From: JAHDHW01 sp965220465
GTDB lineage: Bacteria > Bacteroidota > Bacteroidia > Chitinophagales > Saprospiraceae
Assembly: GCA_965220465.1 (NCBI GenBank)
Contig: CBDCPZ010000020.1
Location: 1-64,000, forward strand
Length of the DNA stretch: 64,000 bases
Direction: 5' to 3'
Below the pieces are notes generated by a model. The model did no database searches. It was not told the origin of the DNA and saw only the letters and a list, made by a program, of their open reading frames with translations. Below are positions 45,690-55,900 of the stretch, piece by piece. The first letter of the stretch is position 1; each line of letters begins with the position of its first letter. A program made the translations under genes and the position numbers.

Positions 45690-48053
45690 TTATTTTATGG
45701 TTTTGTGGTGAGCAGCATTTACAAAAACAGTGTTTCCGATTTCTTCATATCCTTGAAAAACGGATGCTCCTGAATGGTTAACCGCCTCTCCTCTAAAACC
45801 AATAATGGCCATATCGGCATCGCGGGATTTTTCGGTGATAATCGTTCGCAACTCAACGTCAGCCTTTTGGGGAATTACCTCGATATTTTGTTTGGCAATT
45901 GGCAGTTGTCCGTCTTCGATGAGCTCAAAAAGCCGGTTTCGTTCCACATCGCAAGTTTCTTCCGGGAAGACAGCAAAGATTTTGATGAAACTTCGATCCC
46001 AGTCCTTATGGCCTAAAATGATATAACCCAGGAGGATCATAAGCGTCGCATTATCGTAATCTTGGGAAGTGATCCAAATGTGAATTTCTTTTTTAAATCC
46101 AAACCCTCTTTCAGTGCTTCCAAGAACAATAACATCAAATTCAACAGATTTTATCATGTTGAAATTGTCAACGATGTTTTCCAGGTTTTCAGGATTCTGT
46201 TTGGAATATTCAAACATTAACAAGTTATTTTCAGTGCCCGAAATGCCAGGCAATTGAATAACCTGAGCAATAGCTGAGGTGAAAGAAGGGGAAATCATCG
46301 TATCAATATAAACATTACTTTTGCTGGTTTCAGCCATTGTGATCAGGCGTGCTTTAGCTGTCTTGGCTTCGGCGTTGGTGGTTTTGGAAAGGTAACCATC
46401 AAGTTTGTGAATATAAGTGCCAAAGCCATAGGTCTGAGAAATCCATCGCAATAAATCAAATGCTGCAAAACGATCAAATGAAGTTTCAGAAATACAAACC
46501 ACAGATGGCCTCCAGCTTACTGCTTTTTCTTTTTCCGCTTTTTGTAAAAAAACTTGCAATCGACGGCTGATTTGGAATATTACCCCTTGAAAAATGATTG
46601 CCAGATTGCGTTTGTCAGTATTCGAATAACTAACAAAAAGGTAAAAGATAACCATAATTAATATCGAAAGAAAAGCATAAAGTGTATTCATAAAAAACAT
46701 CAATCCAAAGCATGCAATTGCTCCAAAAAGAGAAAAGAACCACTTTGATTTAAATGTAGGCCGATAAGCCGGATCAGCTGAAAAATGTTGTAAAAATGAA
46801 ATTAAACAAAGCGATCCATAGGTTACCATAAAAAACATGGAAATGATCTGAGCCACGACATCAAGCCCTCCCATCATGACGAAAAAGAAAGCAATGGCAA
46901 TGGTTATCAAAGTAGCATTAAAAGGTTCATCATTTTTTCCACGACCTTTAGTAAGCCAGGTATTTAATGCTGTTGCGCGGGAGGGAAGAATTTTGTCCCT
47001 GGCAATGGCTTGCAGTGTTCTTGGAGCAACAAGGATCGATCCTATGGCAGAGGAAATTGTAGCTGCAGCCAAACCAATCGGGATCAATAACCAACCTTGC
47101 CAGGCAATATCGGCCATGACCATTTTGCTTGTATCAGCCAATGCTTCAGGGCTGGCAGATGAAGCCAATTTGAATGCAATGAAAATATAAATGACCATTC
47201 CGCCAATTGTGGCTGTTATTGTTCCTATTGGAATGGAACGACTGGGTTTTGCCAGATCACCCGATAAACCAACACCGGCGGTCATTCCTGTAAATGCGGG
47301 AAAAATAATAGCAAAAACAGCAAAAAAACTGAGAGGTAAAGAGTCGTTTGTCCTCTTTCTTTCTTCTCCAGATTCAGGTTTAGCAGATTGTATCGTTGCA
47401 ACAGAATCAAGACTAAAGGTGGATTGGCTATTACTTTCTACCAAGCTGTTACTTCCAATATGTTGTGTAGGGTCTAACGGATGCGTTTTACCGTAATCTG
47501 TTTGCCCAATAAAAAAAGCGGCTAAAGAAATAAATAAAGTAACGACCACAAAATAGAGTGTCTTTACACCAAGATCTGCTCCTTTTGATAAAACAATGGC
47601 CATTAAAATGAAAAGTGCCGGGATGCTAACGGTTTGTTTGTGGTCAAGTAGCCACACCACCCAAGTAGGAAGATTTTGATAAGTAGTGATTAGGTAGTCA
47701 AAAAGCGAAGAAAATGCTTCCGCAAATGCAATAATATAAAAAGCAACGCTTATGGCTTGCGAAAAATAAAGCGCGATTCCAATTGAAGATCCAATCACTA
47801 AACCAAATGAACGTGAAATAATAAAATATTCACCGCCACCTTCTACTTTTTGGTTAGTAGAAATCTCTGCAATTGCCAAAGCAGTCGGAATGGTAACCGC
47901 GTGGCCAATAAGAATTATAGCAATTGTCCCAATCAGCCCGACATTTCCAACGGCAAATCCAAACCTTAGGAACATTACAGCTCCTAATATCGTAGAAATT
48001 GCTGTAAAGAAAACCGGAGCAGTACCAAACTTACGAGCTACTTGTGCTGCCAT
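45690..48053 (-). CDS. SLC12-type cation-chloride cotransporter-like permease
   Basis: 787 residues. Residues about 1-480 form a 12-helix APC-superfamily transporter starting FGTAPVFFTAISTILGAVMF, with EISTNQKVEGGGEYFIISR and FFAVFAIIFPAFTGMTAGV, close in pattern to the Na-K-Cl cotransporter family. Residues about 500-787 form a soluble cytoplasmic domain with CISETSFDRFAAFDLL and VELRTIITEKSRDADMAIIGFRG, similar to the C-terminal domain of SLC12 proteins. It probably moves chloride with cations or amino acids; the substrate is unproven. The large gap in the third loop (SNSLVESNSQS..) looks like a species-specific insert. Confidence 0.8.
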   Translation of the reverse strand: MAAQVARKFGTAPVFFTAISTILGAVMFLRFGFAVGNVGLIGTIAIILIGHAVTIPTALAIAEISTNQKVEGGGEYFIISRSFGLVIGSSIGIALYFSQAISVAFYIIAFAEAFSSLFDYLITTYQNLPTWVVWLLDHKQTVSIPALFILMAIVLSKGADLGVKTLYFVVVTLFISLAAFFIGQTDYGKTHPLDPTQHIGSNSLVESNSQSTFSLDSVATIQSAKPESGEERKRTNDSLPLSFFAVFAIIFPAFTGMTAGVGLSGDLAKPSRSIPIGTITATIGGMVIYIFIAFKLASSASPEALADTSKMVMADIAWQGWLLIPIGLAAATISSAIGSILVAPRTLQAIARDKILPSRATALNTWLTKGRGKNDEPFNATLITIAIAFFFVMMGGLDVVAQIISMFFMVTYGSLCLISFLQHFSADPAYRPTFKSKWFFSLFGAIACFGLMFFMNTLYAFLSILIMVIFYLFVSYSNTDKRNLAIIFQGVIFQISRRLQVFLQKAEKEKAVSWRPSVVCISETSFDRFAAFDLLRWISQTYGFGTYIHKLDGYLSKTTNAEAKTAKARLITMAETSKSNVYIDTMISPSFTSAIAQVIQLPGISGTENNLLMFEYSKQNPENLENIVDNFNMIKSVEFDVIVLGSTERGFGFKKEIHIWITSQDYDNATLMILLGYIILGHKDWDRSFIKIFAVFPEETCDVERNRLFELIEDGQLPIAKQNIEVIPQKADVELRTIITEKSRDADMAIIGFRGEAVNHSGASVFQGYEEIGNTVFVNAAHHKTIK

Positions 48054-48172
48054 CTTTTTTTAATATAAATAGAAAATACAAATTTAACCGATTGACTGAA
48101 TATTTATGTATTTATAAAAAATTAAGTAAAAGTTCGTTTGGAAAGGGTGTATGATTATTTGCCAATAAGCGT

Positions 48173-48180
48173 TACTTTTG
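48173..48180 (+). promoter_or_regulatory. Candidate -7 element of the aspS promoter
   Basis: TACTTTTG fits the Bacteroidota -7 consensus TAnnTTTG, 90 bases upstream of the aspS ATG. No well-spaced -33 element was found. Confidence 0.35.
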
Positions 48181-48270
48181 CGAACCAAAAATAAAATGAA
48201 TGATGTTATGAGTAAAGGTTATTTTAATTGAAGTTGCTCATTTATCAGGATAAAATTTCAATAAATTATT

Positions 48271-50040
48271 ATGTATCGAACACACAATTGCGGAGAGCTC
48301 CGCGTCGAAAATATTGGAAAGAAAGTCATACTTAGCGGATGGATGCAATCCAACCGGGATTTTGGAGGATTGACCTTTATTGATTTACGGGACCGATATG
48401 GAATTACGCAATTGGTTTTCAATATGGATGAAAATGCGAAATTGTGTGAAAAAGCGCGAAAACTGGGTAGAGAGTTTGTTTTAAAAATAGCAGGCACTGT
48501 TCGGGAAAGGAGCAATAAAAACCCAAACCGTTCTACCGGTGAGGTTGAAATCGAAGTGACTGAACTGGAAGTTTTAAACAGCTCAAAAGTTCCGCCTTTT
48601 ACGATTGACGATGAGACAGATGGCGGTGATGACCTGAGAATGAAATATCGTTATTTGGATTTGCGCCGCACACCGGTTCAGCAAAATATTATTTTCCGAA
48701 GCAAGCTCGCATTGGAAACACGTAAATATCTGTCAAGTAAAAATTTCATAGAAGTCGAAACACCTTTTTTGATAAAAAGTACGCCTGAAGGAGCACGAGA
48801 TTTTGTGGTGCCAAGTCGCATGAATCCAGGGCAATTTTACGCTCTCCCTCAATCCCCTCAAACTTTTAAACAGATTTTGATGGTTGCCGGGATGGATCGA
48901 TATTTCCAGATTGTAAAATGTTTTCGTGATGAGGATTTACGGGCAGATCGACAGCCAGAGTTTACCCAGATCGACTGCGAAATGGCTTTTGTGACGCAGG
49001 AGGATATTTTGAATACTTTTGAAGGACTCACTAAACACCTTTTCAAATCAACTTTAAATGTTGAATTGGGAGATTTTCCGCGAATGAGCTATGATGAAGC
49101 GCTTCAGCGATTTGGTTCTGACAAACCAGACTTGCGTTTTGGAATGGAGTTTTGTGAACTAAACGATGTTGCCAAAGGCCATGGTTTTAGTGTTTTTGAC
49201 GGTGCAGAATTAGTTGTTGGAATTTGCGCAGAAGGACAGGCGGAAGCTTATTCAAATAAGGATATTAAAAATTTGACGGAATGGATGCAGCGTCCGCAGA
49301 TTGGTGCGAAAGGGCTGGTTTATATAAAACTAGGCGAAGACGGGACGACCAAATCCTCTGTTGGTAAGTTTTATTCTGACGAGGTTTTACAATCCTTCGC
49401 CGATAAATTTGGAGCGAAAAAAGGCGATATGATTTTAGTACTTTCCGGTGAAGCTGAAAAAACAAGAAAGCAACTTAATGAGCTTCGCCTCGAAATGGGC
49501 CGTCGAATGGGATTGATGAAAGAGGGTGATTTCAAACCGCTTTGGGTCGTTGATTTTCCTTTGCTGGAATGGGACGAGGAATCGAAACGGTTCCATGCCA
49601 TGCATCACCCTTTCACATCACCAAAAAGTCATGACGTTGAACGAATGTTGAATGGTGACCACGAAACGATGAAAAGCCTTCGGGCCGATGCTTACGATTT
49701 AGTAATCAATGGTGCTGAAATTGGAGGAGGCTCTATTCGTATCCATGATCGTGATTTGCAATCCAGAAACTTTGATCTTTTAGGCTTTACAAAAGAAGAA
49801 GCGGAAGCGCAATTTGGGTTCTTACTAGGAGCTTTTGAATATGGTGCACCGCCTCACGGTGGAATCGCATTTGGCTTTGACCGCCTTTGTGCAGTATTGA
49901 ATGGCCAGTCCTCTATTCGTGATTTTATCGCCTTTCCTAAAAATAATATGGGCCGCGACATGATGATCGATGCTCCTTCACCGATTGACCACAAACAGTT
50001 GGACGAATTAAGGTTAGAATTGCAAAAAGAAGAAGTGTAA
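48271..50040 (+). CDS. aspS: Aspartyl-tRNA synthetase
   Basis: 589 residues, bacterial type. N-terminal OB-fold anticodon-binding domain (VILSGWMQSNRDFGGLTFIDLRDRYG). Class II motifs: motif 2 FRDEDLRADRQPEFTQIDCE and motif 3 GIAFGFDRLCAVLNG. A bacterial GAD insertion domain lies between them. It charges tRNA-Asp. A terminator at 50065-50098 follows. Confidence 0.96.
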   Translation: MYRTHNCGELRVENIGKKVILSGWMQSNRDFGGLTFIDLRDRYGITQLVFNMDENAKLCEKARKLGREFVLKIAGTVRERSNKNPNRSTGEVEIEVTELEVLNSSKVPPFTIDDETDGGDDLRMKYRYLDLRRTPVQQNIIFRSKLALETRKYLSSKNFIEVETPFLIKSTPEGARDFVVPSRMNPGQFYALPQSPQTFKQILMVAGMDRYFQIVKCFRDEDLRADRQPEFTQIDCEMAFVTQEDILNTFEGLTKHLFKSTLNVELGDFPRMSYDEALQRFGSDKPDLRFGMEFCELNDVAKGHGFSVFDGAELVVGICAEGQAEAYSNKDIKNLTEWMQRPQIGAKGLVYIKLGEDGTTKSSVGKFYSDEVLQSFADKFGAKKGDMILVLSGEAEKTRKQLNELRLEMGRRMGLMKEGDFKPLWVVDFPLLEWDEESKRFHAMHHPFTSPKSHDVERMLNGDHETMKSLRADAYDLVINGAEIGGGSIRIHDRDLQSRNFDLLGFTKEEAEAQFGFLLGAFEYGAPPHGGIAFGFDRLCAVLNGQSSIRDFIAFPKNNMGRDMMIDAPSPIDHKQLDELRLELQKEEV

Positions 50041-50064
50041 ACAAAAATAATGGATAAATTTTAA

Positions 50065-50098
50065 TGGCTCAACCTGGTTTGGTTTGAGCCACTTTTTT
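50065..50098. terminator. Shared terminator between aspS and the convergent DUF5916 gene
   Basis: TGGCTCAA (50065-50072) pairs with TTGAGCCA (50084-50091) around CCTGGTTTGGT, followed by a run of T. On the opposite strand the hairpin is followed by TTAAAA-rich sequence, so it mainly serves aspS but may stop both genes. Confidence 0.75.
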
Positions 50099-52638
50099 TA
50101 CTTTTTTACAAAATCCAGATAGTCCAAATAATAAATAACTTTTATTGAAAAGCTGTTTGTTTGCGGAGCTTCAAGCAATTCTTCAAGGTTGGTAAAGTAA
50201 TTTTTCCCGATATCAGGAGTATCATTTGATATTGAGTTTTTCCAAACGAAAAACACATCACTTCCAGGAGCAAAACGCCATTGATAAACCAGGTCGATAT
50301 TAAAAATATTGTAGCTGCCATTGTGCAAATTATTTCCATTAACATTTTTTCCGGTATACGGTGTTTCGTATAGAAGTCCATCTTTTCCCAACAAATGAAA
50401 TGAATTGTAATCGAGTTTGGTCCAATAGTGACGTACTCTAAAATTCAGCGACATGTTATTAGTGAAAATATAATCAACCGAAATCCGGTTGTCAAAAACG
50501 ATTTGATCCCGAACGCTATAAATAATTTCGTCCTCTTTGATTGATTCAAAACCAATCGCTTTTTCATTTGGTGAAACATAACCCACATCGTCACTGATTG
50601 TGATATTATTTAAGCTTAGAAGGAAAAATAATTTATCACTTGCCCGAATCCTGGGAGAGAAATTAATGTCAAAAGTGTAACGACCCTTAGTTTCAAAATT
50701 TCGGAAATTGACCCTTGAGTCATAAGCCCAGGTTTTTCGATAATCGGTAGAAATAAAGCCTCCAACGGTCACATTGGTTGGGTAAGCGTAATAACGGGAA
50801 AAATCAGTAGATCGGGGATCGTAATAATCGTAAGTTTCAAAAGGCTCTATTCTTCCATTTATACCAAAGCCCAAAAAGTTTTTGGTTACCAAAAAGGTAC
50901 TCCAATTGATGGCAAAATCATTAAAAACATTAGGGTCTTGTAAATGAGAATAATAAAAGGATAGACTTGTACGAAAGCCGTTAAAATTGCCAAATGATTC
51001 ATAAATATTATAATTTAAGGCAGCTTCGTAAGCCTGAACATTTGGACGAAAAAGAAAGCCCAAATCATTCGGATCATAATATCTGCTGATCACATTATAA
51101 TTTAAGGCATATTTAAAATTCCCACTGGTTTTGCTGAATTCCAAATCATATTTGTAACCCAAGCCAACACTATCTTGGTTTGAAACAGTTTCAGAAGCGC
51201 TGATGTATTTTTGAGAAATCGCTCCACCGCCATCAATCGCATAAGAGTTGGCTTTGTTTTTTAATGAAAATTCAGTTCCGGTAACATTTGCATCATAGGT
51301 TAGTCCAGATCGCCAAACATTTGTATTTATTAGTGTTACGTACGAATTATTTATTAAATTTTGATCGAGAACAAACACATTATAATTAGTCAACGGACTG
51401 GTTTCAAATTTACGGGTTGAACCATTTTCCAGATTTTTTATAGTGGCAAAAGTTCTTTGGGAAACGGCGTTAAAAACACCAATACCCAAGCCTTTATTTG
51501 TCCTGCCGGATATTTTTGTAGCATTGTAAAGCTGAGAAACCGTTGGATTTTCAACAACCTCTTCCAAAGAATCAACTACATTATCATAGGCATCAAAATA
51601 CCTGATCGGAAGTCCGCCTACTCGTCGCGAATAAAAAAGATCCCCTTTGTTGAAAAGCTCAGTACCTTCCGTAAAAAACTGACGACGCTCTTCAAATTTC
51701 ACTTCAAATGGAGATAAGTTTAAAACATTGTTATCTGATTGAGCCTGCCCAAAATCGGGAATCAAGGTCATGTCTAAAGTAAATGCATCATTAATTCCAT
51801 ATTTCACATCAAGACCAGCATTGAAAGAACGTCCCCAGGTACTCTTTGTAGCAGTATTATCGTAATAATTTTCGAGATAAGTCACAATGTAGGGAGTCGC
51901 CGACAATCGAACCGGAGATTTAATGTTTTGGATATCAGTAATAGTACCCGCTTGGTTGAGTAACCCTGCCTGCTCAGGCTTTACTTCATTCCAAAAACTC
52001 TCTTCTCGTTTTCTTCGAATCATTCTGGCAAAATTAACACTCCAAACCTGACTTTCTGTTTTTGGAAAACGAATGGCAGAATAAGGAATCTTGATTTCAG
52101 CGACCCATCCGTTATTCGTAAAAGTGGTTTTGCTTTGCCAGACAGCATCCCAGTTTTTATCCCCACCTAAGACCGAAAAGCCACCGTTACTTTCTCCACC
52201 AAGAGCAGAATATTTAGTGTCAAACTGCACTCCTGCTGAGGTAACCACAAATCCAACACCGTTTAAACCATCCCGATAAGGGTCGAGGACAATCCCAAAC
52301 CAATCTGTAATTCCGATATCGTCTCTTTGAGAAAGTTGCCGTAAAATGCTGTCTGGATTGGTATCATAAAGATTTGCTCCAACGTAAATTGCTTTATCAT
52401 CATATAAAACACGAACTTCACTTTTTTGAAAAGAGGCAGCACCCGGATTTGGATTGTAATTTATAAACTCTTTGGCAACTCCGGCATTTTGCCATTCTAT
52501 TTCATCGAGCTGGCCGTCAATGCGAATAGTATTTTCAATTCTTAAAGCCTTGGTTTGCTTTGCAGAGGGATTGCTTTGTGAAAAAGCAAAAAGAAAAATG
52601 CCCTTAAAAACTATAATTAGTATAAATTTTTTCATCAA
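50098..52638 (-). CDS. DUF5916/CBM9-like outer-membrane beta-barrel protein
   Basis: 846 residues with a signal peptide. Residues about 30-220 are a CBM9-like domain (IRIDGQLDEIEWQNAG, VRVLYDDKAIYVGANLYD, WAVEIKIPYSAIRFP-type motif). The remaining 600 residues have the alternating aromatic/polar pattern and repeated YDxx/NFxx strands of an outer-membrane beta-barrel, ending in YLDYLDFVKK. This is the DUF5916 family, common in Bacteroidota with unknown ligand. No TonB box or plug was recognised, so it is probably not a classical TonB receptor. Confidence 0.8.
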   Translation of the reverse strand: MMKKFILIIVFKGIFLFAFSQSNPSAKQTKALRIENTIRIDGQLDEIEWQNAGVAKEFINYNPNPGAASFQKSEVRVLYDDKAIYVGANLYDTNPDSILRQLSQRDDIGITDWFGIVLDPYRDGLNGVGFVVTSAGVQFDTKYSALGGESNGGFSVLGGDKNWDAVWQSKTTFTNNGWVAEIKIPYSAIRFPKTESQVWSVNFARMIRRKREESFWNEVKPEQAGLLNQAGTITDIQNIKSPVRLSATPYIVTYLENYYDNTATKSTWGRSFNAGLDVKYGINDAFTLDMTLIPDFGQAQSDNNVLNLSPFEVKFEERRQFFTEGTELFNKGDLFYSRRVGGLPIRYFDAYDNVVDSLEEVVENPTVSQLYNATKISGRTNKGLGIGVFNAVSQRTFATIKNLENGSTRKFETSPLTNYNVFVLDQNLINNSYVTLINTNVWRSGLTYDANVTGTEFSLKNKANSYAIDGGGAISQKYISASETVSNQDSVGLGYKYDLEFSKTSGNFKYALNYNVISRYYDPNDLGFLFRPNVQAYEAALNYNIYESFGNFNGFRTSLSFYYSHLQDPNVFNDFAINWSTFLVTKNFLGFGINGRIEPFETYDYYDPRSTDFSRYYAYPTNVTVGGFISTDYRKTWAYDSRVNFRNFETKGRYTFDINFSPRIRASDKLFFLLSLNNITISDDVGYVSPNEKAIGFESIKEDEIIYSVRDQIVFDNRISVDYIFTNNMSLNFRVRHYWTKLDYNSFHLLGKDGLLYETPYTGKNVNGNNLHNGSYNIFNIDLVYQWRFAPGSDVFFVWKNSISNDTPDIGKNYFTNLEELLEAPQTNSFSIKVIYYLDYLDFVKK

Positions 52639-52980
52639 AGCTGAATTTGAAAATTCGTATAATTGTATTGGGATTTATTCCTGCAACTTAATAAATGATA
52701 AAGATGAAAATGATTGTCCAGCCAGAGGCACAAAATATATTAATATTTGAAACTTTTCGACAAGTGTTTAAAACAAAATTGTGTGTTTTAAATGATTTTA
52801 TTAAATACTTTAGCGGATATACCAAAAGCCGGAATATTAAAGAGCTTAATACTTTTAAAAGTAATTAAAGAGTTAATACATTACAATAATTGACCAAATA
52901 ATGCCCTTAAAATCCAAACACATCATTATTAATTCGTATTTTTCCAGTCGCATATTTTAGAAAATATTTTAATTGATAAG
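52639..52980. other. Intergenic region, AT-rich
   Basis: Divergent gap of about 340 bases between the DUF5916 gene and the large cyclase gene. It should hold both promoters; no convincing TAnnTTTG with a spaced -33 box, tRNA or repeat was found. Confidence 0.4.
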
Positions 52981-55900
52981 GTGAGAAACTTAATTCCACA
53001 TTTTATTCAAGATCAGTTTAGATTAAATAAAGTGAATGGCCGCTTTCAGGCCTTTACCATGTTTATTGATCTCAAGGGATTTACTCCTCTGACTCAATCT
53101 TTTATGAAGCATGGAACAGCCGGCGCAGAGCAACTCTCTTTCAGTTTAAACAAGATATTTGCTCCGATGGTTAGCCTTGTTTATAACAAAAAAGGATTTA
53201 TTCCTTATTTTGCTGGCGACGCTTTTACTGCTATTTTTCCAATAGAAAATGCCGTGATTACTCCAAAAACCTTTCTTCAAACTGCTCAGCAGATGCGTGA
53301 TTTATTTGCAGAAGGAGGATTGAGAAAAACACAATTCGGTGATTTTCAGATCGGTATTAAAATCGGGCTTTCCATTGGAGAAGTCGAATGGGGAATCGTC
53401 GGAGACACACACAAATCATTTTATTTTAGAGGACCAGCGATTGACAATTGTGCCGAATGTGAGCATCATGCACAGGAACAGGACATTATTTTTGACGAAA
53501 AGATAAAAAGTAAGTTTTCAGATTCCACCTTAAAGGTTGAAACAATAGACAATACTTATTATCGATTGATTGAAGATTTGCCATTTGGCGAAAAAGCTTC
53601 TGAATTAGATGTTCTTCCTAATTTATCTTATGAAGTTATCGAGCGTTTTTTACCACCATCTGTAATTGATTTTGATCAGATTGGCGAATTTAGAAATGTG
53701 GTTACCGTTTTTATTTCTTTCGAAGGCATTGATAATTATAGCCTGTTCAACCAGTTTTCTACCATAGTTTTGAATGGTATCAATAGTTTTTCAGGATATT
53801 TCAAAGAAATTGATTTTGGAGACAAAGGAGGTGTAATGCTTGGCTTTTTCGGCGCTCCGATTTCTTTTGAAAATAATACGGAAAGAGTGCTTGAGTTTGT
53901 GCTTTCTCTTGAAAATGACTTGCAGGAATTATTGGAGGAAAGTGATCTTAAATATCGTATTGGATTGACCTCCGGAGTAGCTTTTACAGGAATTATAGGA
54001 GGAATAGAACGATGCCAATATGCCGTAGTTGGTAACCGTGTAAACCTTGGAGCTCGTCTGATGACTTATGCAGATTGGGGAGAAGTATTGGCGGATGAAA
54101 ACATCCAAAAAAGCAGGCAGTTTAATTTCAAACATATTGGAGATACTCAATACAAAGGAATAGACGGTGATATCCCAACCTATCAATTGATCGGTCGTAA
54201 TGTTGAAGATAAAACAGAATTTAGTGGAGCGATGTTCGGTAGAGATGAGGAGTTGAAACAATTGCTAGCTTTGGCAAGTCCTCTTTTTCAAAACCAGTTT
54301 GCCGGGATTGTTTATGTTTATGGCGAAGCAGGTATTGGCAAAACGAGACTGTCGTTTGAGTTAAAACAAGAGTTTAAAAAAGCGGGTTCTTTTTATTGGT
54401 TTACCTGCCAGGCAGATCAGATTCTGAAAAAATCGTTTAATCCATTTATCTATTTTTTAAAAAATTATTTCGAACAGTCTCCTGAAATTTCCATTAAAAA
54501 GAACTTTAAAAATTTTGAAGCCCGTTTCGAACAACTTATTGAGGCAATTGAGCAAGTTGACCATCCTCAAGCAAAAGAAATACGAAAAGAATTATTCCGG
54601 ACAAAATCAGTGTTAGCTGCACAAATTGGAATTACATATCCGAATTCACTTTGGGAGTTGCTTGACGCTCAAGGTCGTTATTTAAACACTTTTACTGCTT
54701 TGCAAAACCTGTTCAAAGCGGTATCATTGATTCAGCCATTGGTGATTGAATTGGAAGATGGCCATTGGTTTGATAGTGATTCAATTGAGTTTTTGAAAGA
54801 TTTTTCCCGGCAGATCAATCAATTTTCGATTTTACTAATTGTTACTTCCCGTTATTTTGATGACGGACAAAAGCCAAAGCTAATTGAAGAAGATTTGGTT
54901 ATAAAAAATAGTATTCCGGTAGCTGAAATAGACCTTAATATACTTAATGAGGAGGCTTTGAAAGAATTTGCAAAAGCCAAATTGAAAGGAGATATAGCTG
55001 AAGAATTGAGTGAGTTACTGTTTCGAACAACCAGCGGAAATCCTTTTTATGCCGAACAGATTTTAGAATACTTTTCAGAAAGTAACCTATTGAGAAATAA
55101 TAACGGAAAATGGAATATTAAGGACCATAGTATAAAAATGACCAGTTCCATCAACTCAATATTGATGGCCCGCATCGATCGGCTTTCCAGCCTTGTGAAA
55201 GAAACCGTTAAAGCTGCTGCGGTTATTGGAAGAGAGTTTGAAGTTCCTGTACTGTCAGAAGTAATGAAGGTCAACCAAAATTTTGCGGAAAGAAATGGCA
55301 ATGCTTTAATGTTATTAAAAGAGCAAATTCAAACTGCTGAGCAAGGGCAAATTTGGAAGGGAATGAATGAGCTTCGCTATATTTTTAAACATTCCTTGCT
55401 TCGGGAAACTGTTTATGAAATGCAACTCGGAGCACGCCTACGCGAATTGCACAAACAGATTGCAGTTGCCATTGAAAAATTATACCCGGAAAGCATTGAA
55501 GAACGATTCGTGGACCTCGCTTTTCATTATGGACAAGCCGCGGTTGAAGATAAAACGAATGAATATCTTGAAAAAGCAGCTGACTACGCGAGGCGAAATT
55601 ATCAAAATCAACAAGCACTCGATTTTTACAATAAATTGCTCAAGAATCTTGATGTTCAAAAAAATGATAAAGCTCTGGTCAGAACCCTTTTGAAAAAAGG
55701 GAGTGTTTTGCAATTGATTGGCTGGTGGGATGAATGCGAAAAAGCTTATACCAAAGCCCTTGAAGTCGCAAAGGAAATAGGAGATAAACTGCTACTGGGT
55801 AAAACAAATAACAGTTTGGGACACCTGCTGATGCTTAAAGGAAATTATGAAAAAGCGCATAAGTATCTCGAGGTAGCCTCTTCGTTTTTTGAGTCTATAA

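Noticed and set aside
50098..52638. Glycoside hydrolase or TonB receptor
   Set aside because: CBM9-like plus barrel without catalytic residues, plug or TonB box; DUF5916 fits better.
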